Positions 22,658 to 30,624 of a DNA stretch of 31,440 nucleotides are shown here, in pieces; position 1 is the stretch's first letter, and the number at the start of each line of letters is the position of its first letter. Under the pieces are notes generated by a model, which was given only the letters and a program-made list of their open reading frames with translations, did no database searches and was not told the DNA's origin. The translations under genes and the position numbers were made by a program. The stretch is from contig CAUYUA010000223.1 of NCBI GenBank assembly GCA_963575675.1, forward strand, positions 1 through 31,440, written 5' to 3'. The DNA is from CAUYUA01 sp963575675 (GTDB lineage Bacteria; Pseudomonadota; Alphaproteobacteria; Azospirillales; Azospirillaceae).

Positions 22658-25417
22658 TTAAAGGAAAGTGACTGCTTTATTAGATGGTAGACCGTGATAA
22701 CGGATTGCCAGGCATGTGATATCATCTGATTGAGGAGCTCCACATGCAAAACTTTCAACTTCACGAAGTACGCTTATTGCCAAATTTTTAACGTCTTCAT
22801 TATAACAACGATGCAAACATTGTTCAAGGCGAGTTTCACCAAACGCTTCTTCATTAGGATTAAATGCTTCAGTAATTCCGTCTGTATATAAGAAGAGGGT
22901 TTCTCCTGGTCTAAGGGTGATGAATTCTGTTTTGAATGAAGCCTCCTCATCAATTCCAAGAGAAATGCCGCTATCACATGACATTACTGATACGTTTCCA
23001 TCTGTCGTGATCCGATAAGGAGGGGGGTGTCCTGCATTTGAAAATGCAATTTCTCCTGTGCTTGAATTTAGCGATCCGTAATACAATGTTACAAACATCA
23101 TGGCGTCATTATCGGCGGCAAGACCTTTGTTGGTATGTTCAAGGGTACGACTTGGTGTGGCTCCTGTAGTTCCTTCTAATCTTATAAGAGTTCTAGATAC
23201 AGCCATAAATAATGCTGCGGGTATTCCTTTTCCGGAGACGTCTCCAACTGTAAATCCAATTCTCTTGTCGTCAATTGTAAAGACGTCATAGAGATCTCCA
23301 CCGACCTCATTCGCAGGTTTCATTAGGGCATATACAGAAAACGTGGTAGATACTGGAAAGTGTTGAGGAATGAATGATTGTTGTATTTGCGCAGCAATTT
23401 CAAGTTGATGACGTAAAGCAGATAATTGCCCTTCTTTCTGACGAAGAGTTGAGGCCAATTGGTCTGCGCTTTGGGCGGCGACTAGTTTATTTCGAAATGC
23501 AGCTATGGCGTTAGAAATACGTCCGAACTCATCATCACGCCCTGATTCTATGAGCGTTGCAGAAAGATCATTGTGCGCTAAACGATCCAAGACACCTAAA
23601 GCGTCATTGAGAGGATTGAATGATCGTCGAAGATAAATATGAAGGAAAAACTGTATAATAAGAAGAAAAAAGATAACGCAAAATAAAGATATAATAGTCG
23701 CATTCCATTGTTTATTTGATGCAATCGTATCATTTCGAACAGTTACAAGGCGGACAACTGTTCGGCCTGCGTTATCATTAATCGGAATTGTTCCAATTGT
23801 GTAGTTGTTGTTATCTATTTGTTCTATCGAGATTCCATCTTGGCGTAATCGAGGGGGAGAATTTAGTTTATGCCATAAATCTGAATTTGTGCCCGCCATC
23901 ATAGCGCCACGGCGATTAACCAGAAAAGTTTCTCCTCCTATGGCGTTGGCAAGCTCATTAAGAGACAATTGTAAAGTATTAGCTACAACTAGAATATAAG
24001 AATTTTCTTGTTTCTGAATAGGGGTAGCTACAATTGCTAATGTTGCTTTGTTGTTATCTGGATGAATCGTATGAATCCGTTCTCCGGATTTGATAAGGTC
24101 TAGGAGGGATGCATCAAGAATTGATTGGAATGAGCGCCCAATTGGGATTCCTGCTACAATGCTTCCTGAAAAACTAATTATTTGGATTTGGATGTCGGTT
24201 TTGATGCCGATTTGTTGTAGAGCCGAAGAAACAGTTGTTGGATCATCAGAGTGAATTGCATAGATGACATCTTTATTGTTAATAACTTGTTCTGAAATAG
24301 ATGCCAATCGCGTAAAGTTACTTTCTATTGTTTTGTTCCATAAAGATGACCATGCACGAATATCTGAATCAGTTCTGGTCCATGTTCCATATTGATCACG
24401 AATTGATATTGCCCAAATAATTCCACCAAATAAAAATATTCCTGCCAGGAAGGTAATAATTGAAATTTTTGTTCTAAGAAGGGTATTGTTCTGTTTTCTA
24501 AATTTTCTTCTTGGATAAATTTTTAATTTTGAAAAATTAGGGTTTTCTAGTTCTTGTGTATTGGAATCTATGATTTCGATTTTCTTTATGTTGTTTGTAA
24601 TTTGATCAATTCTATCAAAATGTGAAGGGTTGATTTGAAGTGAGCGAGTTATTGTAACCCAGGTAAAAAAAAGATTTTGTGAGGTGTTAAGTTTACGCAT
24701 ATGAAAATCAATTGTTTCTATAATTAGTCCAATAATATCTTTTTTGCGATCAAAAATTGTATAATATTTTTGTTCGTGGATAGCCTTTTGAATGCTTCCA
24801 TGAATTAGTTCAATACGGCTTTGAAACAATATCTTAACCGATAAAAGAGTTACAGAATATGACAGAAAAATTCCTAGAACCATTAGCAGTATAAACATAT
24901 AAAATGCGTTCATAAGGTTAATATTTATAAGAGATGTATCAACTCCCATATGCACGCTTCCGATAATTTCTTTGTTAAGGACTAAGTTGTCCATAATGTT
25001 AATGTGATTTTCTAAAACAAAAGATGTTGGATAATCTGTCACACCCGTTTTTTTGGAAAGAGTAGTAAGATATTGAGTGTTTGGTGTTATGCCGCTTGTA
25101 AAAAGAGGTTTTCCATTGGAATCTATGAGAACTGCATAAGTAAAAGATTTGTTATTTTTAAGCGCAGCAGAAAAAGACTCATCAATTCCTCGAATTTCGG
25201 ATAAAGGAATGCCCAGTTTTACCGCATAAGAAATTTGTTCGGACAAATCATCTGTAACAAGGCTTGCCATTCGTAATAATTCAACTTCAAAATCGCGACG
25301 TGTAATATATGTAATATAAAAAAAAGCTACTATAATTTGAATAAATGTGATGATAAGTAAAATCTTGTTGTATTTTTTGAATAGAATTTTAGAAATGTTG
25401 TGCGATAGAACTGTCAT
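22658..25417 (-). CDS. Membrane SpoIIE/PP2C-type serine phosphatase with two extracytoplasmic sensor regions and HAMP
   Basis: 919 residues. Helix 1 (18-38), a sensor region to about 165, helix 2 (171-194), a cytoplasmic stretch of about 120 residues, helix 3 (316-338), a second extracytoplasmic Cache-like region (340-570), helix 4 (573-596), HAMP (597-650), a short coiled coil (about 645-680) and the PP2C_SIG domain (690-908). Catalytic motifs are all present: GGDLYD (706-711), GDVSGKG (725-731), NAGHPP (794-799), YTDGITE (844-850), DDIT (898-901). Hence Mn-dependent dephosphorylation of a phosphoserine protein, usually a STAS anti-sigma antagonist. AAGGAG precedes the ATG, overlapping the end of the upstream sensor gene. 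Two sensor modules in one chain is unusual. Confidence 0.92.
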   Translation of the reverse strand: MTVLSHNISKILFKKYNKILLIITFIQIIVAFFYITYITRRDFEVELLRMASLVTDDLSEQISYAVKLGIPLSEIRGIDESFSAALKNNKSFTYAVLIDSNGKPLFTSGITPNTQYLTTLSKKTGVTDYPTSFVLENHINIMDNLVLNKEIIGSVHMGVDTSLININLMNAFYMFILLMVLGIFLSYSVTLLSVKILFQSRIELIHGSIQKAIHEQKYYTIFDRKKDIIGLIIETIDFHMRKLNTSQNLFFTWVTITRSLQINPSHFDRIDQITNNIKKIEIIDSNTQELENPNFSKLKIYPRRKFRKQNNTLLRTKISIITFLAGIFLFGGIIWAISIRDQYGTWTRTDSDIRAWSSLWNKTIESNFTRLASISEQVINNKDVIYAIHSDDPTTVSSALQQIGIKTDIQIQIISFSGSIVAGIPIGRSFQSILDASLLDLIKSGERIHTIHPDNNKATLAIVATPIQKQENSYILVVANTLQLSLNELANAIGGETFLVNRRGAMMAGTNSDLWHKLNSPPRLRQDGISIEQIDNNNYTIGTIPINDNAGRTVVRLVTVRNDTIASNKQWNATIISLFCVIFFLLIIQFFLHIYLRRSFNPLNDALGVLDRLAHNDLSATLIESGRDDEFGRISNAIAAFRNKLVAAQSADQLASTLRQKEGQLSALRHQLEIAAQIQQSFIPQHFPVSTTFSVYALMKPANEVGGDLYDVFTIDDKRIGFTVGDVSGKGIPAALFMAVSRTLIRLEGTTGATPSRTLEHTNKGLAADNDAMMFVTLYYGSLNSSTGEIAFSNAGHPPPYRITTDGNVSVMSCDSGISLGIDEEASFKTEFITLRPGETLFLYTDGITEAFNPNEEAFGETRLEQCLHRCYNEDVKNLAISVLREVESFACGAPQSDDITCLAIRYHGLPSNKAVTFL

Positions 25418-25423
25418 GTTAAT

Positions 25424-26278
25424 TTACTCCTTGTCATTAAATTCAGAATTCTGGATTGACTTCGTTGCTTGATCAATAGCCTTAATCTTGTTTTTATACA
25501 AACTGAGGAAATCATTTATGCTTTCTCCAAGTGAATTGCATAATTTATCCATCATTGCCGAGTGTTTTATGTTTTTACTGTCGTTTTCGCAGGCCAAGTT
25601 TGAAAATGAAGGAGAGAGATGGTTTTGGGTTTGTTGTGTGTCATTCTTTAGAGATGCGTATATTGCTTTCAGGGTCCGAAAAAGAGAAGTAAGGCCAAGC
25701 TTTATAGAAAGAAAAACACTTGCAAATGCGCATATAAATGACAAGGCGATTCCTTGGATTGTTTCTTCGTAAAATCTTACACTATATTGAGACTTTTCTA
25801 AAGAGTATCTTAAGGAAACGCCGCCAACGGGCTGAAAGTGGCTATTTTGCAGGGTGACTCCAACCACCTGTGCATCTTGATCCATTAAAGACCATATCCC
25901 TTCTGTTTTAGTGATAGAAACTGCAACCCACGATTCGGGAACATGTTCTCCAATAAGGCCTCGATCTGTATTATGGACACTTACGCCGAATTGATCAAAA
26001 ATCTCAATAGAAAGAATACCTTTATCACTTCCTCGTTTTCTTTCTAAAATCTCTTGAAGATTATTTGCAGACTGAATCGATGCGCCAATGTTTATTTGGG
26101 ATTCAGTAATTTGACGAATGTCTTGTATAACTAGATTAACCCTAGCTTGATTCAATTGGTTGAAATTATTGGTTAATTCGTGGAACGTCAAATATCCGAG
26201 AACAGCGCTGATCACGCCGGGCGCAATTCCTAACCAGAGCGCAAAGCGCATTGAAAGAAGGAACAAGGGGACCCTCAC
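25424..26278 (-). CDS. Two-helix membrane protein with extracytoplasmic sensor-like domain
   Basis: 284 residues, not recognised by name. Helix 1 at about 10-30, an outside domain (35-172) with ILSIEIFDQFGVSVHNTD and GGVSLRYSL, which look like a Cache/PAS-type sensing core, helix 2 (175-197), then a cytoplasmic tail of about 85 residues with no catalytic motif. It resembles a receptor lacking its output domain. The start is uncertain: the frame opens with GTG 26278 (MRVPLFLLSM) without a clear ribosome site, and ATG 26251 is possible. It ends six bases before the phosphatase ATG, with the ribosome site of the latter inside its last codons, so the two are tightly coupled and probably interact. 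Confidence 0.75.
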   Translation of the reverse strand: MRVPLFLLSMRFALWLGIAPGVISAVLGYLTFHELTNNFNQLNQARVNLVIQDIRQITESQINIGASIQSANNLQEILERKRGSDKGILSIEIFDQFGVSVHNTDRGLIGEHVPESWVAVSITKTEGIWSLMDQDAQVVGVTLQNSHFQPVGGVSLRYSLEKSQYSVRFYEETIQGIALSFICAFASVFLSIKLGLTSLFRTLKAIYASLKNDTQQTQNHLSPSFSNLACENDSKNIKHSAMMDKLCNSLGESINDFLSLYKNKIKAIDQATKSIQNSEFNDKE

Positions 26279-26340
26279 TATGATAAATCGTGTTAAAGAA
26301 AGAATAGAAAACCTAATTTCATCTAGTATTAAGCGTAAAT

Positions 26341-27336
26341 CTAATGAAGGGAAGAGATTGATCGAGCAACACGAAAGCCTATATCATCGATTCTAAATGT
26401 AGGGGTGTTTTTAAAGCGTGCGGAAGAGCGTATTGCAAAAGGCTCATAATTCCATGATCCGCTTCGTATTGATTGTTGTTCACACGACGCTTCTATGTAG
26501 GGCTTGCTATCTGTCGGAGTGTTCTGATAAGTTTTGTTATAGCAATCTTCAACCCATTCTCTGACATTTCCATGCATGTCATACAACCCGAAAATATTTG
26601 GCGAAAAACTTCCAACGGGCATGGATTGATGGCGATATTTTCCTTTGGAGCTTCCGTTAAAAACATATGTTCCGTCGAAATTGGCTTGATCTGTTGTTAT
26701 TCTGGTTCCAACATTAAAATGGGTGGAAGTTCCCGCACGCGCGACATACTCCCATTCGGATTCAGAAAGAAGGCGGTAAGTTTGCTTTGTTTTGCGATTT
26801 ATCCATTGGATATATTCTTGAGCGTCGCGCCAAGAAACATTGATTACAGGATGTTTTCCTCGTCCCCACCCCGCATCATCAGGGTGGTAATTTTGGCATC
26901 CATTTTCAGAAACACAATAGTCCCATTCATTGAATGTGACTTCGTATCTTCCGACAGCAAACGCATTCTGGATTGTTACGAGGTGAGGAGGCTGTTCGTC
27001 TCGATATCCATCATTTTCTGCGACGCCCATTGTGAAAACTCCGGGTGGCGCAATGATCATTTCAGGACAGTCCGAACAGTCCCGGAATGTTTGTCCTGGC
27101 TCTGACGGCGCGGAGAAGGGAAGGGAGGACGTTGTGGCTTGAGTTGTTGCAATGGGGTCAGCAATAGAAAGAGGAAGCTTATTTGCATTGTTTTGCGAAG
27201 CTCGCTCCGAAACTTTTCGTTTATGACCGTTTGACACGGATTCCGCAGCTTCTATACTTTTACCAAAAGGCGCGATGAGGAAAAATATAGAGCATCGAAT
27301 CAAAAAACGCCACAAACTCCGACGTTGTAGCGCCAT
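26341..27336 (-). CDS. Secreted SUMF1/formylglycine-enzyme-fold protein without catalytic cysteines
   Basis: 331 residues from ATG 27336 (GGAG eight bases upstream; TTG 27342 is an alternative). A signal peptide (LWRFLIRCSIFFLIAPFG) is followed by a Thr/Ser-rich linker. The SUMF1 domain starts near residue 85: MIIAPPGVFTMGVAENDGYRDEQPPH, YEVTFNEWDYCV, HPVINVSWRDAQEYIQWINRKT, YRLLSESEWEYVARAG, GLYDMHGNVREWVEDCY, and ends IGFRVARSI. In true formylglycine-generating enzymes two cysteines follow the G-G-S-W/F motif; here SGSWNYEPFAIRSSARF has none, so a binding role rather than sulfatase activation is likely. No sulfatase gene is near. First gene of the operon with the sensor, phosphatase and solute-binding protein. 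Confidence 0.88.
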   Translation of the reverse strand: MALQRRSLWRFLIRCSIFFLIAPFGKSIEAAESVSNGHKRKVSERASQNNANKLPLSIADPIATTQATTSSLPFSAPSEPGQTFRDCSDCPEMIIAPPGVFTMGVAENDGYRDEQPPHLVTIQNAFAVGRYEVTFNEWDYCVSENGCQNYHPDDAGWGRGKHPVINVSWRDAQEYIQWINRKTKQTYRLLSESEWEYVARAGTSTHFNVGTRITTDQANFDGTYVFNGSSKGKYRHQSMPVGSFSPNIFGLYDMHGNVREWVEDCYNKTYQNTPTDSKPYIEASCEQQSIRSGSWNYEPFAIRSSARFKNTPTFRIDDIGFRVARSISSLH

Positions 27337-27373
27337 AGCCAAAACTCCGCATAAAAATACACTCTAAAAAAAC

Positions 27374-27450
27374 TGGCGCGCCCGAGAGGATTCGAACCCC
27401 TAACCTTCTGATCCGTAGTCAGATGCTCTATCCAGTTGAGCTACGGGCGC
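27374..27450 (-). tRNA. tRNA-Arg (anticodon ACG)
   Basis: Minus-strand cloverleaf: acceptor GCGCCCG pairs with CGGGCGC, D arm GCTC...GAGC, anticodon stem TCTGA/TCAGA around loop CTACGGA (anticodon ACG, read as ICG), T arm AGGGG TTCGAAT CCTCT, then G and encoded CCA. 77 bases. It is the downstream member of a tandem pair, 31 bases after the first copy, probably one transcript. Confidence 0.97.
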
Positions 27451-27481
27451 ACATCACACAAAAATCATAGTCAAAAAAAAC

Positions 27482-27558
27482 TGGCGCGCCCGAGAGGATT
27501 CGAACCCCTAACCTTCTGATCCGTAGTCAGATGCTCTATCCAGTTGAGCTACGGGCGC
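27482..27558 (-). tRNA. tRNA-Arg (anticodon ACG), identical second copy
   Basis: Same sequence base for base as the copy at 27374-27450, including the encoded CCA; the unit spacing is 108 bases and the A-rich flank before each is also alike, which points to recent tandem duplication. It is the promoter-proximal copy. Two copies fit heavy use of CGT/CGC arginine codons in the coding regions here. Confidence 0.97.
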
Positions 27559-27570
27559 TTCACTTTACCG

Positions 27571-27599
27571 CATCTTCAGCCCCAAGAGAAGGCTGTCAA
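27571..27599 (-). promoter_or_regulatory. Probable promoter of the tRNA-Arg pair
   Basis: On the minus strand TTGACA (27599-27594) lies 41 bases before the 5' end of the first tRNA, where a -35 box should be. The -10 region (around 27576-27571, AAGATG) is poor, so the assignment rests on the -35 box and position. Confidence 0.45.
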
Positions 27600-27850
27600 T
27601 CACGACGAGCGGAGTTGTATGGGATTTTTCAGACAAAAGCAACAGCTTTTTTGATCGTTTTCTAAAAAAGATTGGAGATTTTTTTTATGAACCATTATGT
27701 GTCCATGCATTGGTTATATACAGTGTGCGACATGATCATTGCTATTATGCGTAACGGCGTCTAACTTGAGCCAATCTTGCGTTCTCCCTGTTGCGTTGTT
27801 TGAATTTGCTCCCTATGCTTCCCCAGAAACCTTGAGAATGATCTTTGACG

Positions 27851-29653
27851 ATGACTGAACTCGCTCAGATACGTAATTTTTCCATCATTGCCCACATCGA
27901 CCATGGTAAATCGACGTTGGCGGATCGTTTGATTCAGCTTTGCGGCGGCCTAGAAGAACGCGAAATGCGTGAACAGGTTCTGGATAGCATGGATATTGAA
28001 CGTGAGCGCGGCATTACGATTAAAGCGCAAACAGTTCGCTTAATTTACAAGGCGAAAGATGGCGTTGAATATCAGTTGAATTTGATGGATACGCCTGGTC
28101 ACGTTGATTTTGCCTATGAAGTTAGTCGTTCTCTTGCGGCGTGTGAGGGATCGATCCTGGTTGTTGATGCAAGTCAAGGTGTTGAAGCGCAAACTTTGGC
28201 GAATGTTTATCAAGCCATCGACAACAATCATGAAATCGTTCTGGTCCTTAATAAAGTCGATCTTCCGGCTGCGGATACGGATCGAGTGCGTCAGCAGATT
28301 GAAGACGTTATTGGTCTTGACACGCAAAATGCGGTGATGATTTCCGCCAAAACCGGGCTGAATGTTGATCAAGTCTTAGAGTCTATTGTTAAATATTTGC
28401 CATCCCCATCCGGAAGCGATGAAGGGCCTCTAAAGGCTCTTCTGGTCGATTCGTGGTATGATGCATATCTTGGTGTGGTGATTTTGGTGCGTGTGGTGTC
28501 GGGCCGGCTAAAAAACGCCATGAAGATTCGGATGATGGCTACGGGCGCAACTCGTGAAATTGACCGTGTCGGCGTGTTCCGTCCGAAAGCAACATTAACA
28601 GGCGTATTGGGGCCAGGAGAAATAGGATTTATTACGGCTGGAATTAAAGATATCAGTGAAACTAAGGTCGGTGACACTATTACCGAAGATCGTAATCCCG
28701 CCGAAGCTCCTTTGCCTGGATTCAAGCCATCGATTCCGGTCGTTTTTTGCGGTTTGTTTCCAACAGATTCAGCAGAATTCGAACGCTTGCGCGATAGTCT
28801 CGGGAAATTAGCGCTGAATGACGCCAGTTTACATTTTGAACCTGAAACTTCCGCAGCTTTAGGATTTGGTTTTCGTTGTGGTTGCCTTGGTTTGTTGCAT
28901 TTGGAGATCATTCAAGAGCGGTTGGAAAGAGAGTTTGATCTAGATCTAATCACCACGGCGCCATCAGTAGTCTATAAAGTCTACTTGAGCAATGGTGAGA
29001 TTGTCGAATTGCATAACCCCGCAGATATGCCTGATCCTGTTCGGATTGACCATATTGAAGAGCCGTGGATTCGTGCAACGATCATGGCGCCGGATGAGTA
29101 TCTCGGTGGCGTTCTTCAGCTTTGCACGGATCGGCGTGGCGTGCAGCTTGACCTTACTTATGTTGGTAGTCGTGCGATGTTGGTGTATCGCCTGCCCCTG
29201 AATGAGGTTGTATTTGATTTCTATGATCGCCTCAAATCGATTAGTCGCGGGTACGCCAGTTTTGATTACGCTCTGGAGGGATATCAAGAGGGTGATCTTG
29301 TTAAGATGTCGATTTTGGTTAATGCAGAACCCGTTGATGCTCTCAGTATTATTGTCCATCGCTCGCAGGCGGAACGGCGAGGACGTGCGCTTTGTGAACG
29401 ATTGAAAGATTTGGTGCCGCGTCAACTTTTTAAGATTGCAATACAGGCCGCCATTGGTGGTCGCGTCATTGCGCGAGAAACGATTAGCGCTTTGCGCAAA
29501 GATGTCTTGGCCAAATGTTATGGCGGAGACGTGTCTCGAAAGCGAAAATTGTTGGATAAGCAAAAGGAAGGTAAGAAGAGAATGCGTCAATTTGGCGAGG
29601 TAGAGATACCACAAAGCGCCTTTATTGCTGCCTTAAAGATGCACGATAACTGA
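27851..29653 (+). CDS. lepA: Elongation factor 4 (LepA) GTPase
   Basis: 600 residues (E. coli 599). LepA is a ribosome-associated translational GTPase related to EF-G that affects initiation or back-translocation. GTP motifs: AHIDHGKSTL (G1), RGITIKAQT (G2), DTPGHVDF (G3), NKVDLP (G4), SAKTG (G5); the C-terminal domain has GRVIARETISALRKDVLAKCYGGDVSRKRKLLDKQKEGKKRMR, unique to LepA. ATG 27851 is chosen over TTG 27845; the ribosome site is weak. The 290-base gap before it (27559-27850) carries the tRNA promoter and AT-rich sequence; I see no other gene there. kdsA follows 31 bases after the stop. Confidence 0.97.
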   Translation: MTELAQIRNFSIIAHIDHGKSTLADRLIQLCGGLEEREMREQVLDSMDIERERGITIKAQTVRLIYKAKDGVEYQLNLMDTPGHVDFAYEVSRSLAACEGSILVVDASQGVEAQTLANVYQAIDNNHEIVLVLNKVDLPAADTDRVRQQIEDVIGLDTQNAVMISAKTGLNVDQVLESIVKYLPSPSGSDEGPLKALLVDSWYDAYLGVVILVRVVSGRLKNAMKIRMMATGATREIDRVGVFRPKATLTGVLGPGEIGFITAGIKDISETKVGDTITEDRNPAEAPLPGFKPSIPVVFCGLFPTDSAEFERLRDSLGKLALNDASLHFEPETSAALGFGFRCGCLGLLHLEIIQERLEREFDLDLITTAPSVVYKVYLSNGEIVELHNPADMPDPVRIDHIEEPWIRATIMAPDEYLGGVLQLCTDRRGVQLDLTYVGSRAMLVYRLPLNEVVFDFYDRLKSISRGYASFDYALEGYQEGDLVKMSILVNAEPVDALSIIVHRSQAERRGRALCERLKDLVPRQLFKIAIQAAIGGRVIARETISALRKDVLAKCYGGDVSRKRKLLDKQKEGKKRMRQFGEVEIPQSAFIAALKMHDN

Positions 29654-29684
29654 GATTATTAGTTGCTTGAAAGAGGCTGTTTCC

Positions 29685-30530
29685 ATGTCGATCTGTCGTT
29701 CCGTCCAAGTCGGTTCGCTTGTCTTATCAAATCAACTTCCGTTTGTTTTGATCGCAGGGCCTTGCGCGATCGAATCTCGCACGCACGCGCTGGAGACGGC
29801 CGAGCGCTTGACAGAGATGACTCGCGCAAAAAATATAGGTTTGATCTACAAATCTTCTTTTGATAAAGCGAATCGGACATCGCTGTCGGGAGCGCGAGGA
29901 GTCGGTATGGCGGCTGGCCTTGCTATTTTGGCCGAAGTGCGTGAACGATTCGGGTGTCCGGTGGTGACGGACGTGCATGACGCGGCTCAATGCGCTGTAG
30001 TCGCAGAAGCTGTAGATGTGTTGCAAATTCCGGCGTTTTTGTGTCGTCAGACGGACATTCTAATTGCTGCGGCGAAAACGGGAAAAGCTGTGAATGTTAA
30101 AAAAGGGCAGTTTTTGGCGCCTTGGGATATGAAGAATGTTGTTGAAAAGATTGTAGAAAGTGGAAACTCCAATGTGCTTGTTTGCGAGCGGGGGACCAGT
30201 TTTGGTTACAATACCTTAGTTTCTGATATGCGTGCATTACCTATTATGGCGGATTTTGGCTTTCCTATCGTTTTTGACGCAACGCATTCAGTTCAGCAGC
30301 CTGGAGGATTAGGAGGAAGCTCCGGTGGGCAGCGTGAATTTGTGCCCATTCTTGCGCGTGCGGCTGTCGCGATTGGTGTTGCCGCTGTTTTTATGGAAAC
30401 TCATGAAAGCCCGGATGACGCTCTAAGTGATGGTCCGAATATGGTCCCCTTATCAAAGCTTTCACAAATACTCGATGATATTCAGAAGGTAGATGTGCTT
30501 GCTAAAGAGATAAACAAAAAGCAGCTCTAG
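29685..30530 (+). CDS. kdsA: 3-deoxy-D-manno-octulosonate 8-phosphate synthase (KdsA)
   Basis: 281 residues from ATG 29685, which has AAGAGG eight bases upstream; TTG 29667 is in frame but unsupported. KdsA condenses arabinose 5-phosphate with phosphoenolpyruvate to Kdo8P for LPS inner core. Motifs: LIAGPCAIES, YKSSFDKANRTS, TDVHD, LQIPAFLCRQTD, VNVKKGQFLAPWDM, ERGTSFGYN, FDATHSVQQPGG and ETHESPDDALSDGPNM. The motif CAIES has the Cys (Cys26 of this start) that ligates metal in metal-dependent KdsA enzymes, so this is probably the metal-dependent class. It follows lepA closely and ends before a strong hairpin. Confidence 0.96.
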   Translation: MSICRSVQVGSLVLSNQLPFVLIAGPCAIESRTHALETAERLTEMTRAKNIGLIYKSSFDKANRTSLSGARGVGMAAGLAILAEVRERFGCPVVTDVHDAAQCAVVAEAVDVLQIPAFLCRQTDILIAAAKTGKAVNVKKGQFLAPWDMKNVVEKIVESGNSNVLVCERGTSFGYNTLVSDMRALPIMADFGFPIVFDATHSVQQPGGLGGSSGGQREFVPILARAAVAIGVAAVFMETHESPDDALSDGPNMVPLSKLSQILDDIQKVDVLAKEINKKQL

Positions 30531-30568
30531 TAAGCTAAAATTGCAATTAAAGGTTGTTGAGTTCAGGG

Positions 30569-30616
30569 AAGGGGCTCTGTCCGGAAAAAATTCTATGTCT
30601 TCGGACAGCGCCCCTT
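30569..30616. terminator. Terminator hairpin shared by kdsA and the convergent Cache gene
   Basis: AAGGGGCTCTGTCCG (30569-30583) pairs with CGGACAGCGCCCCTT (30602-30616) with one mismatch, a 15-bp GC-rich stem and an 18-base AT-rich loop. T-rich sequence follows on the plus strand. It lies between the two convergent stops. Confidence 0.75.
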
Positions 30617-30624
30617 ATAGTATT

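Noticed and set aside
28964..29614. 216-residue minus-strand open frame opposite lepA
   Set aside because: Antisense shadow; composition mirrors the lepA codons.
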